A DNA stretch of 29,435 nucleotides from Treponema sp. (GTDB taxonomy: Bacteria > Spirochaetota > Spirochaetia > Treponematales > Breznakiellaceae). How positions within the stretch are numbered: position 1 is the first letter of the stretch; every line of letters starts with the position of its first letter. Of this stretch, positions 14,575 through 21,904 are shown piece by piece. The notes under the pieces are model-generated. The model saw nothing but the letters and a program-made list of their open reading frames with translations, was not told the DNA's origin and made no database searches. Location of the stretch: positions 1-29,435 of the forward strand of contig JAISBR010000157.1 of the NCBI GenBank assembly GCA_031266095.1, written 5' to 3'. The position numbers and the translations under genes are program-made.

Positions 14575-16496
14575 GAGATGAAAAACGCCTCTCCCCTGGG
14601 GATATTTACCGATTTCAGAGTCAATTCCACATGATCGTTGGGCGCGGGGTCAAGCCGGAGGGGGACCTGGGTTTCCAGGGCCAGGCCGGGAATCATCAAA
14701 ACCCAGCGGTTTCCCTTTTTTTCCAGGGCCGCCGCGTCCCAGACGCTGTCCTTTTTGTCCGAAAGGTAGACCATGGTCCAGTGCGCCCGGGAGGCCCGCT
14801 CCGCCTGGACAGCCGCTGCGGCGGCGGCTTCTGCGGCGCCCAGCCGCGCCGCGAGTTCAGCGCCGGGAAGGGGATCAGCCCCCCGGAGCAGGGCTCGGAT
14901 CTGGATATGGGCCAGGAGATCCACGTAGCGGCGCAGGGGGCTGGTAACCTGGGTGTAGGCCTCAAGTCCCAGGCCCCAGTGACGGCCGGGCTGAGTCGAG
15001 AGGGTCCGGGGCCGCATACAGCGGCGGAGCTGGTAAGAACCGGCCATACCGGGCAAGATACCTTCAGGCAGATCCCCCGGTTCCTGGCTTATATAGGGAA
15101 ACGGGAGAATCTTTGCCGCCGGACCGGACAGCCCGCCGCCGCGCCTGATACCGGAGGCCCAGAGGGCGGCCCCTTCTCCGGCGAGAAGCATACATTCCCT
15201 TACCATATCCGCCGAACGGCAGGGCGCTAGAAGATCGACGCTCACCTGCCCGCCGTTCAGGCTGATGTGGGTTTCGGGCAGCTCAATATTTATTGCCCCG
15301 GCGGCGGTACGGCGGCGCAGATTCTCCTCCGCCAGGGCAAAAAGGGCGCGCAGCGCATCCGCCCGCTCATTGCCGGCCGTTCCGTCCATCAGCGTATCCG
15401 CTTCCTCATACGTCATCCGCCTCACCTTCACTACCGAGGGAAATATCTCCGTACACGCTATTCCACCCGTATCCCCGATAGTAATCTTAAAGGTCAGGGC
15501 CGGTGATGTTTCGGCAAGCCCCAGGGCGAAGATGGGCAGGGCCTCATCGGCCAGCATCCGTGCAGGCCCTTCGGGAAGATAGAGAGTCGCGCCCCTGTCG
15601 CGGGCCTCCCGTTCGGGCGGACTGTCCGGGCCGATTGACGCGGCGGGGTCCGCCACATGCACATAGAGGACACGTGTATCCCCTGTTTCCTCAATGGAAA
15701 CGGCGTCATCCGGATCACCGCTCCAGGGGCTGTCAATGGCAAAGGCCGGGAGATGGGTGAGGTCCCGGCGTTCCTCGGCGGGCGGCGGGCCGGGAATAGC
15801 GGCGGCTGAGACGGTGGAAAGGCCGAAGCGGGCCGGGTGAGGATTAACCGCGCCGGTCCAGAATCCGGCGTCCATGAGCAGGGCGTGGGCCTCTTCCGGG
15901 GTTTCACTCAGGCCCAGATCCCGCATGGTACGGCTTTTGGGGGATTTACCGCGGGCAAGGGCTTCCAGGTCCTGGATATAGCGGCTGTCGCCGGGCAGCT
16001 CCGGCCGGCGGTCCCGCAGCCGCTTCAGGAAACCTTCCCGTTCCCCGGTTTCCCGCCGCTTTTCCGCCCGCTTCTGTTCCCCGGCCGCAACATCCTCCCG
16101 CCGCCGGGGGCTCAGGGCGGCGGCGCTTCCGGTAAAGTAGAGACCGTCCAGGAGCAGGCGGAAAGCGGCCCAGGCGGAAGCGGGACTGTACCCGCCAAAG
16201 GCCAAGTCCGCCAGTTCCTGTAGCGAGACCGGACCGTTTTCAAGCAGCAATTCCCAGGCTTCCCGCGCGGCGGCGGCGTTTTCGTCCGCGGCCGCCTCGA
16301 TCCGGCGTAAATCCCCAAGCGGTCCGGGGTGGATAAGTTCAATATCCTTATCGCGAACCTTGAATTCCTGGAGGGCTTCTTTTTCCCCGTCTTTCTCCGG
16401 GCTTTTTAATACGGAAATCAATATCCTGTCGCCCTCCCTTCCCTTTACCAGAGCGGGACGGTTCTTGTACACAACCAGACTTTTTTCAGTAATCAT
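14571..16496 (-). CDS. RNase II/RNB-domain exoribonuclease
   Basis: 641 residues of the RNase II/R family, hydrolytic 3'-5' exoribonucleases. The RNB catalytic centre is seen at residues 252-268 (FAIDSPWSGDPDDAVSIE), with Asp255, Asp261, Asp263 and Asp264 as the metal-binding cluster. The late motif YTQVTSPLRRYVDLLAHIQI carries the conserved RRY-D element. The N-terminal 240 residues lack clear cold-shock domains and include a helical Glu/Arg-rich section (130-170), unlike E. coli RNase R. The C-terminus (from about 595) may be a short OB-like strand set. The ATG at 16496 has no ribosome-binding site and follows a TATAAA at about 9 nt. The gene ends 31 bp before cheA. It is rich in Ala, Arg and Pro. 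Confidence 0.9.
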   Translation of the reverse strand: MITEKSLVVYKNRPALVKGREGDRILISVLKSPEKDGEKEALQEFKVRDKDIELIHPGPLGDLRRIEAAADENAAAAREAWELLLENGPVSLQELADLAFGGYSPASAWAAFRLLLDGLYFTGSAAALSPRRREDVAAGEQKRAEKRRETGEREGFLKRLRDRRPELPGDSRYIQDLEALARGKSPKSRTMRDLGLSETPEEAHALLMDAGFWTGAVNPHPARFGLSTVSAAAIPGPPPAEERRDLTHLPAFAIDSPWSGDPDDAVSIEETGDTRVLYVHVADPAASIGPDSPPEREARDRGATLYLPEGPARMLADEALPIFALGLAETSPALTFKITIGDTGGIACTEIFPSVVKVRRMTYEEADTLMDGTAGNERADALRALFALAEENLRRRTAAGAINIELPETHISLNGGQVSVDLLAPCRSADMVRECMLLAGEGAALWASGIRRGGGLSGPAAKILPFPYISQEPGDLPEGILPGMAGSYQLRRCMRPRTLSTQPGRHWGLGLEAYTQVTSPLRRYVDLLAHIQIRALLRGADPLPGAELAARLGAAEAAAAAAVQAERASRAHWTMVYLSDKKDSVWDAAALEKKGNRWVLMIPGLALETQVPLRLDPAPNDHVELTLKSVNIPRGEAFFIS

Positions 16497-16507
16497 TATT
16501 TTTTATA

Positions 16508-16548
16508 CCGCCTTTTGCTGTTCTGATCCAGAAGGCGGCGGGTTACCG
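16508..16548 (-). promoter_or_regulatory. Promoter region of the RNase gene with nested hairpins
   Basis: TATAAA (complement at 16503-16508) lies just before the ATG. CCGCCTT pairs with AAGGCGG (16509-16537), and CGGCGG pairs with CCGCCG around a 4-nt loop (16533-16548). The nearest -35 candidate is a poor TGGATC. The hairpins could affect start-site use; this is inference. Confidence 0.3.
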
Positions 16549-16610
16549 CCGGGCGGCGCATATACAATCATTTTGACCATCACGCTGAAAAAAGGCCAAA
16601 CACCGCAATA

Positions 16611-16676
16611 ATATGAGCTTGTTCCAAAACTAATTGACTATGCGCTAAGGCGCATGGTTTTGGAACAGCCTCATAT
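16611..16676. repeat. Long palindromic element (dispersed family), intact copy
   Basis: Outer arms of 20 bp (16611-16630 and 16657-16676; GTTCCAAAAC in one, GTTTTGGAAC in the other) pair with two mismatches. Inside, ATGCGC and GCGCAT pair around TAAG (16640-16655). The RNA or single-strand DNA would be a continuous long hairpin. The same flanking pattern (TGAG..TTGT / ACAGCCTCA) defines the copy at 10700-10844. Confidence 0.8.
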
Positions 16677-16795
16677 AGCAGAAAAAATAGGAAGCGCTTT
16701 CCATTGTATTCCGGTACGCAGAACGTAAAAGATTGCTTCAAGTACCCTGCGGGGTTCCATCGCACGCCATCCCCCGCCTGGCCTTCGCTGATATT

Positions 16796-16830
16796 CCTTA
16801 CTCTGGTCCCGGTTTTCCGGGGGAGTAAGG
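16796..16830 (+). repeat. Hairpin at the head of the right array
   Basis: CCTTACTC pairs with GAGTAAGG, and inside it CCCGG pairs with CCGGG around TTTT. It ends 3 bp before the first 23-bp unit. Confidence 0.6.
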
Positions 16831-16833
16831 GCT

Positions 16834-17126
16834 CCGCCTTCGCTTAGGGGCGGATGCTGCGACAGCCTGGCGCAGGGTGCTGCGATTGCTTAACGCAGGG
16901 TACTGCGACAGCCTAGCGCAGGTGGCTGCGATAGCCTGGCGCAGGTGGCTGCGATAGCCTAGCGCAGGGTCCTGCGAAGGCCTAACGCAGGTGGCTGCGA
17001 TCGCTTAGCGCAGGATGCTGCGACAGCCTAGCGCAGGGTACGCCCCTCGCTTAGGGGTGGATACGCTCCCTGCTTAGGGGTGGGTGCGCCCCCTGCTTAG
17101 GGGTGGGTGCGCCCCTCGCTTAGGGG
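16834..17126 (+). repeat. 23-bp hairpin repeat array, right locus
   Basis: Thirteen units in strict 23-bp phase on the plus strand. One decayed CCGCC unit (16834), eight units with arms CTGCG and CGCAG around loops such as ACAGCCTAG (16857-17040), then four with arms CGCCC or CGCTC and GGGTG around loops ending GCTTAG (17041 to about 17126, the last cut by an inserted element). Linkers are GGTA, GGTG, GTGG or GATG. The plan of 5-nt arm, 9-nt loop, 5-nt arm and 4-nt linker is the same as in the left array, which lies in the opposite orientation. Confidence 0.92.
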
Positions 17127-17349
17127 TAAACTTGACCCACAATTCAGAGTATAATTCACGTGTCATAAAGGAAGATTTACCGCCAGGTCGAAAAAGTAGA
17201 AAAAGTAAAAGAAGGAAGGAAAAAAGGTGTCAAAGGCACCAAATTTCCAGGAAAGAATAGCTACAGTGGTTCAAGTTTTGAGTAATTTGAATGAAAACTT
17301 ATTCGACTTCCTTGACTTTGTGGTTAAATAATTCTGTGGGTCAAGTTTA
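17127..17349. mobile_element. MITE-like element with 15-bp perfect terminal inverted repeats
   Basis: TAAACTTGACCCACA at 17127-17141 is repeated exactly in inverse at 17335-17349. The 223-bp element is strikingly AT-rich and purine-rich against GC-rich surroundings. Hairpin-array sequence lies on both sides, so it inserted into the array. The ends can be read as a TA duplication flanking AACTTGACCCACA ends, as in IS630/mariner-type insertion; that assignment is inference. No transposase is encoded. Confidence 0.8.
17227..17331 (+). CDS. Possible 34-aa protein inside the MITE-like element
   Basis: GTG start, preceded by a purine-rich GAAGGAAGG that could serve as a ribosome-binding site. The product (MSKAPNFQERIATVVQVLSN, then an acidic-hydrophobic end LFDFLDFVVK) could form an amphipathic helix. 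It might be the C-terminal relic of a lost transposase or a small cargo protein. It matches nothing I recognise. Confidence 0.3.
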   Translation: MSKAPNFQERIATVVQVLSNLNENLFDFLDFVVK

Positions 17350-17389
17350 GTGCTGAGGGGTGGGTGCTCTCCAGGCTGAGGGGAGGCGG
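17350..17389 (+). repeat. Remainder of the right hairpin array beyond the insertion
   Basis: A partial unit (GTGCTGAGGGGTGGGTG, 17350-17366) and one full 23-bp unit (17367-17389, arms CTCTCC and GGGGAG) continue the array on the far side of the MITE-like element, 25 bp before the 3' end of mnmG. Confidence 0.65.
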
Positions 17390-17414
17390 CTGCCGGTTTG
17401 GCGGCTGATACTTG

Positions 17415-19283
17415 TTACGCGTCCGGCCCGGGCGCGGTCCCTTTCTTGGCCAGTACCATGAGCAGCGCGATATCCCCCTGCCGCACGCCGGGTATACGCG
17501 CCGCCTGGCCCAGGGTGAGGGGCTGTACGGTTTTGAGTTTTTCCCTGGCCTCTGCCGACAGGCCGGTGATGCCGGCGTAGTTCATGCGGGGATCGAGTTT
17601 GATGGCGTCCATTTTGGCGGTCCGGGCGGCGGCCCGTTTTTCCTTTTCGATGTAACCGGCGTATTTGATATCCAGCCGCGCCCGCTCCAGCCATTCGCCG
17701 GGATAGTCCGCAAGTTCCGGCGCGAGGCGCTTGATGCCGGCTAGGTCAACCCTGGCGTCGGTAAGGCAGCGCTCAAGGCTTTCGCCGGCGTGGGGACGCA
17801 GGGCGTCAAGGGCTTCGGCGGGGGAGATTTTCCGTTTCGAAAGCAGTTCCCGAATGGCGTCCAGGGTCAGGGTTTTTTGCAAAAACCGCTCCCAGCGCCG
17901 GTCGCTTACGAGGCCCGCCTCCCTGCCCCGGGGGGTGAGGCGGGTGTCCGCGGTGTCGTGCCGCAGCATCAGCCGGTGTTCGGCGCGGCTGGTAAACATC
18001 CGGTATGGCTCTTTGGTTCCCAGGGTGGTGAGATCGTCAATCAGCACGCCGATGTAAGCCTCGGCGCGGCCCAGCACGAGCGGAGGGCGGCCGGAGCGTT
18101 TCATCGCCGCGTTGATACCCGCCATAATGCCCTGGGCGGCGGCTTCCTCGTAACCGGAACTGCCGTTGGTTTGGCCCGCGACAAAAAAGCCGGAGAGCCG
18201 TTTAGATTCCAGGCTGGGATAGAGGTCGAGGGGATCGAGATAATCGTATTCCACCGCGTAGGCGGGCCGTACGATCCGCGCTTCCTCAAGGCCGGTAATA
18301 CTGTGGATAAAATCCCGCTGTACATCCTCGGGCAGGGAACTGGACGCGCCGTTCAGGTACATCTCGTTGGTGAACGGCCCCTCGGGTTCAATGAAAAGGT
18401 GATGCCGCTCCCGCTGGGGAAAACGGACAACCTTGTCTTCGATAGAGGGGCAGTAGCGGGGACCGGCGCCGGTGATTTTTCCGCCATAGAGCGGGGAGCG
18501 GTGGATATTGGCCCTGATGATCGCGTGGGTACGGGGGCAGGTGTAGGCGATCCAGCAGGGCAGGGAAGGACGGCCGATAAGGGCGTCGTTGTCAAAGGAA
18601 AAAGGCGCCGGCTCTTCGCCCTCCTGCTTTTCTATTTTCGAGTAGTCGATAGAATCGCCGGCGATCCGCGCCGGGGTGCCGGTCTTAAGCCGCCCGGCGG
18701 GAAAACCCCGCCGCCGCAGATTCGCCCCCAGGCCCAGGGCCGCCTCCTCGCCGAGACGCCCTTCCCTCGCGTCATATTCGCCGATGAAGATCGTTCCTTC
18801 CATAAAAGTGCCCGCCGCGAGGATCACCGCGCGGGCGGAGATTTGATGCCCCCGCTGGGTGATGACTCCCCCGACCTGTCCGCCTGCCAAACCGCCCTCA
18901 CCTGAAATCAGCAGATCCGTCACGGTATCCATAAAAATGCTGAGGCCCTTCTGGTTTTCCAAAACCGAGCGCGCGGCGGCCTGGTATGCCTGTTTATCCG
19001 CCTGCGCCCTGGGCGCCTGAACCGCCGGGCCTCGGGAACGGTTGAGTACCCGGTACTGGATCATAACGGCGTCGATGAGTTTACCCATTTCACCGCCCAG
19101 GGCGTCCACTTCCCGAACCAGGTTGCCTTTGGAAAGACCGCCCACCGCGGGGTTGCAGGAGAGCGCGCCAATCCGGTCGGGGTTCTGGGTGATGAGGAGA
19201 GTTGAACAGCCAAGCCGGGCCGCGGCCAGGGACGCCTCAATCCCCGCGTGTCCGCCGCCGATAACAATGCAGTCGTAGTCCAT
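17415..19283 (-). CDS. mnmG: tRNA uridine-34 modification enzyme MnmG (GidA)
   Basis: FAD-dependent partner of MnmE that makes the 5-carboxymethylaminomethyl group on wobble uridine of several tRNAs. Starting at ATG 19283 gives 622 residues, the usual length. The FAD-binding loop is IGGGHAGIEASLAAARLG (8-25). Further family motifs: ALSCNPAVGGLSKGNLVREV, a central AGTFMEGTIFIGE, and the C-terminal helical domain with RIPGVRQGDIALLMVLAKKG. A GTG 63 bp further upstream extends the frame by 21 unconserved residues (MKIPPASPRR...), so I reject it. A TATACT (19306-19301) could be the -10. No mnmE or rsmG is adjacent; the gene stands alone between a repeat region and an IS relic. Confidence 0.95.
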   Translation of the reverse strand: MDYDCIVIGGGHAGIEASLAAARLGCSTLLITQNPDRIGALSCNPAVGGLSKGNLVREVDALGGEMGKLIDAVMIQYRVLNRSRGPAVQAPRAQADKQAYQAAARSVLENQKGLSIFMDTVTDLLISGEGGLAGGQVGGVITQRGHQISARAVILAAGTFMEGTIFIGEYDAREGRLGEEAALGLGANLRRRGFPAGRLKTGTPARIAGDSIDYSKIEKQEGEEPAPFSFDNDALIGRPSLPCWIAYTCPRTHAIIRANIHRSPLYGGKITGAGPRYCPSIEDKVVRFPQRERHHLFIEPEGPFTNEMYLNGASSSLPEDVQRDFIHSITGLEEARIVRPAYAVEYDYLDPLDLYPSLESKRLSGFFVAGQTNGSSGYEEAAAQGIMAGINAAMKRSGRPPLVLGRAEAYIGVLIDDLTTLGTKEPYRMFTSRAEHRLMLRHDTADTRLTPRGREAGLVSDRRWERFLQKTLTLDAIRELLSKRKISPAEALDALRPHAGESLERCLTDARVDLAGIKRLAPELADYPGEWLERARLDIKYAGYIEKEKRAAARTAKMDAIKLDPRMNYAGITGLSAEAREKLKTVQPLTLGQAARIPGVRQGDIALLMVLAKKGTAPGPDA

Positions 19284-19346
19284 ATTTTCCGCTGCCTTGC
19301 AGTATAGGGCATATACGCGCCTTGGAGAAGCCGGGGGAATTTTCAC

Positions 19347-19676
19347 CCCAGGACCCCCGAATAGAGCGGAATAAACTCTATCCGCTGGAAGCAGTCATCG
19401 TCATAACCATCCTGGCAACCATCGCCATGGCCCCGGGTATGAACAGGCTTCTGTTTCAATCGAAACTCGCCTCAGAACAGGGGTAATGTATATGCGCTGG
19501 CCCTGGTGTAAAGGATGTGCGTGCCCGGTGTACGAAAGAAAAGCAGGAGCGGCGGCATGAGGCGCCGATGGCCGATCGGCGTTCAGCACATCATATACGG
19601 GAGGGGATATGCTCATGTGAAATCGGCTGTACCTTACCTCTTTTTTCCTGCCGTTTGGCTAAAGATAACATGGAGT
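19347..19676. other. Spacer without a recognisable gene
   Basis: 330 bp between mnmG and the transposase relic. Frames on both strands are short and have no family resemblance. It may be decayed mobile DNA, since the relic beside it loses similarity here. Confidence 0.4.
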
Positions 19677-19904
19677 TTTTACATATACCCCGTTTTTTGC
19701 CCAGCGATTGATTCTGACATAGATGGTATGCTAAGGGTCGACGGTTTCAGGGAGGGCCCGCTATTGGCAGCCGTTTTCGCAGATATAGCTGATGGCGTCA
19801 AGGAACTGGCGGTTATCAACTTTTACATTTCCCTGTTGGGTGGGGAACAGACGGATAATGTTGTCTCGCTGCTCTTGGGGTAATTTCATATGCCGAGATA
19901 TCAT
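19677..19904 (-). pseudogene. IS5-like transposase N-terminal relic with two in-frame stops
   Basis: Reading the minus strand from ATG 19904 gives 76 codons in one frame that resemble the N-terminal domain of IS5-family transposases: KLPQEQRDNIIRLFPTQQG, VDNRQFLDAISYICENGCQ, RALPE, HTIYVRINRWAKNGVYVK. Two TAG stops stand exactly where the family has Trp (GCQ-W-RALPE and DP-W-HTIY), so TGG became TAG twice without any frameshift. Similarity ends after residue 76, and the DDE catalytic part is missing. The gene is dead. It would have encoded the DNA-recognition half of a cut-and-paste transposase. Confidence 0.85.
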
Positions 19905-19930
19905 GTTTTCCTAATGTGAACAGGCCCTAG
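19905..19930 (-). mobile_element. Probable terminal inverted repeat of the IS relic
   Basis: On the minus strand GGGCCTGTTCACATTAGG stands just before the transposase ATG and resembles an IS5-family end. The outer boundary borders a CCTAGG. The other end was not found. Confidence 0.45.
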
Positions 19931-19967
19931 GACTGTTTATGTTGATCGCTAGATTTTAGGAGGGATT

Positions 19968-21437
19968 ATGAAGAAGTGTATGATACTGATGCTCGCTGTC
20001 CTGTTGTCCTGTTTCTTGTCCTGCGCCAGCCAGGGTAACGCCGCGCCCGCCACGCCCGTGTCCGCGCCGGCCTATTCCCCGGGCAGCCTTAGCCTTGACG
20101 AGGCTATCGCCGATATCGCCTCTTACTTCACCGGCCGGCTGCCGGAGGGTTCCATGACCGCCATCATCTCTTTTGAGGCGGATACGGGCGGCCTTTCGGA
20201 CTATATCTTTGAGGAACTCTGGAGCATATTTGAGAACTCCGGCAGGTTCATTATGGTTGACCGCCGGAACCTGGAGCGTATCCGTACCGAACTGGACTAC
20301 CAAATGTCGGGCCTTGTAAGTGATACTTCGGCCCGTTCCATCGGGCAGCAGTACGGGGCGCAGCATATTGTTTACGGACAGTTCAGTTCCCTGGGTAACG
20401 AATACCGGCTGGTGGCCTACGCCACCGATGTGGAGAAGGCTTCCAGCAGCCAGCGGGCCCTTGTCGTCCATCCGGACGGCCGCCTGCGTTCCCTGCTGAA
20501 CGCCTCCCTGGACGATCAGATTGACCGGGCCGTTGCCGCCATGGCGCGGGGGGTGGACGGGCAAACCACTATCGCTATCGGCAGGATCGGTTATTCCGGC
20601 ACCCAGACGGTTTCCAGTCTTTCGGCGTACCTGAAGAACCGTATCAGCGCCAGCGCCCAGAAGCGGCGGGACACATTCCTGGTGGCAAGCGACAGCGAAA
20701 GCGCCGGTTTCGCCGTGGCGACCAGGGGGCTGACGGTGGAAACGCCGGTTGCCAATAGTTCCATCCAGGCGGTGGTGCTGGGGAGTTTCTCCCCCCTGGA
20801 AAAGGACGCGGAGGTTTCCTTTCAGCTTGTTTCCACCGGGGGGAACAGGCTGGTGCTGGGTTCGGCGGATTTTGTCATTTCCTCGGCGGAGCTTGAACGG
20901 CGGAACCTTTCCCTGCTCCCCGAAAAAGACACGGGGGTGATAAGCACGGCGGAATTCGAGACGAAACAGAAGGCCCTTGACCCCTATGGGGGGAAGAACA
21001 ACGGGTTTAGATTTACGGTGAGCCCGGATGATCTGGATGGGATGTACTATGACGGGGAATACATGACCATGAGGCTCTACAGCGAACGGGACTGCTACTT
21101 CCGCATTGTTCATGTGGACGTGAACGGGACGGCCCAGGTTATCTATCCCACGACGGGGCGGGACAACAATTTTATCCGGGCGGGGGAGACCCGGCGGATA
21201 CCGGACAACACCCGGTTCAGGATGGGCCCGCCCTACGGGGAGGAATACATTCTGGCGGCGGCTTATGACCGGCCTTTTAGCGCCGGGGCGGGCGGGAACT
21301 GGAGGGGGCAGGTTACCGATTCGGCTTTTGGCCGGGGGCTGGTGGTGGAATCGGAGGAGGGGACGTCCAAAGGGGCGGAAATGAGTCCTATAGCCACGGC
21401 GAAATTCAGTTATACTATTCTCCGGGGAAATGAGTAA
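19968..21437 (+). CDS. Lipoprotein with CsgG/LpoB-like and DUF4384-like domains
   Basis: 489 residues; ATG preceded by AGGAGGG. A signal sequence with Cys15 or Cys19 (LLSCFLSCASQG) marks a lipoprotein. Residues about 45-190 resemble the CsgG/LpoB-type fold (AIISFEADTGGLSDYIFEEL, SGRFIMVDRRNLERIRTEL, YGAQHIVYGQFSS). The C-terminal 110 residues match DUF4384 (YYDGEYMTMRLYSERDCYFR, VIYPTTGRDNNFIRAGETRR, PYGEEYILAAAYD). DUF4384 proteins are envelope-associated; in spirochetes such lipoproteins are common and uncharacterised. The transcription unit begins just beyond an IS5-like relic, whose end may have supplied or replaced part of its promoter. Localisation and domains are fairly sure; function is unknown. 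Confidence 0.8.
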   Translation: MKKCMILMLAVLLSCFLSCASQGNAAPATPVSAPAYSPGSLSLDEAIADIASYFTGRLPEGSMTAIISFEADTGGLSDYIFEELWSIFENSGRFIMVDRRNLERIRTELDYQMSGLVSDTSARSIGQQYGAQHIVYGQFSSLGNEYRLVAYATDVEKASSSQRALVVHPDGRLRSLLNASLDDQIDRAVAAMARGVDGQTTIAIGRIGYSGTQTVSSLSAYLKNRISASAQKRRDTFLVASDSESAGFAVATRGLTVETPVANSSIQAVVLGSFSPLEKDAEVSFQLVSTGGNRLVLGSADFVISSAELERRNLSLLPEKDTGVISTAEFETKQKALDPYGGKNNGFRFTVSPDDLDGMYYDGEYMTMRLYSERDCYFRIVHVDVNGTAQVIYPTTGRDNNFIRAGETRRIPDNTRFRMGPPYGEEYILAAAYDRPFSAGAGGNWRGQVTDSAFGRGLVVESEEGTSKGAEMSPIATAKFSYTILRGNE

Positions 21438-21545
21438 CAGAGACAGGATCGGAAAAACTGCCGGAACGTCCGCCGCCTTGAGTAGTATTGATGCATGAAC
21501 AGGTGGAAGATTTAATGAAGAACCGCGCGAATCAAGGAGAAAGGC

Positions 21546-21797
21546 ATGAAGAAAGCATTTGTATTGAGTTTGTGTGTGGCGGTGTGCGGTGCGGAGCTTT
21601 TCGCACAGACAGCGCCAAATACGGTGTCTGGCTTTGAAATAAAGCCGGACGGCGGCGGCGTAGTCATTACAAAATATACAGGACAGGGCGGGGCCGTCCG
21701 AATCCCCGAAACCATTGGCGGCAAACCGGTTACCGGCATTGGCGGCTGGGCTTTTTACGACTGTTCTTCTTATTTTCATATACAGCCGAAACGGTAA
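21546..21797 (+). pseudogene. Truncated BspA-like leucine-rich-repeat protein
   Basis: 83 residues. A signal peptide (MKKAFVLSLCVAVCGAELFA) and the standard lead-in of treponemal LRR_5 proteins (FEIKPDGGGVVITKYTGQGG, VRIPETIGGKPVTGIG) run into the first repeat (WAFYDCSS), then diverge to YFHIQPKR and stop. Intact family members continue with many repeats of about 23 residues (AFxxCSSLTSVTIP). The break right after the first AFYDCSS suggests deletion of the repeat array or frameshift decay. A short secreted product could still be made; AAGGAGAAAGGC is a good ribosome-binding site. Intact relatives are surface proteins linked to adhesion. Confidence 0.75.
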
Positions 21798-21831
21798 ATG
21801 ACCTTGTCCTGTTGATTGGAAGGCGAGGTCC

Positions 21832-21857
21832 ATACCCCGGAGTTTGCTCCTGGGTAT
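21832..21857 (+). terminator. Hairpin after the truncated LRR gene
   Basis: ATACCC-C-GGAG pairs with CTCC-T-GGGTAT around a TTTG loop (one mismatch), followed by a T-rich TCTTCATTCCTTCTT. It probably ends the preceding unit. Confidence 0.5.
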
Positions 21858-21904
21858 CTTCATTCCTTCTTGCTACTTCCGGTTTCCCGTGTTAATCTGA
21901 GAAG

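Noticed and set aside
15837..16223. Plus-strand frames opposite the RNase gene
   Set aside because: Shadows of a GC-rich gene whose minus-strand frame has the RNB catalytic residues.
19284..19346. GTG start 21 codons upstream for mnmG
   Set aside because: The family begins near MDYDCIVIGGGHAG; the extra residues are not conserved and no ribosome-binding site supports the GTG.
19956..21863. 635-codon minus-strand frame opposite the DUF4384 lipoprotein
   Set aside because: Antisense frame of a GC-rich gene; Arg/Pro/His-rich with no domain, while the plus strand has a lipobox, ribosome-binding site and known domains.
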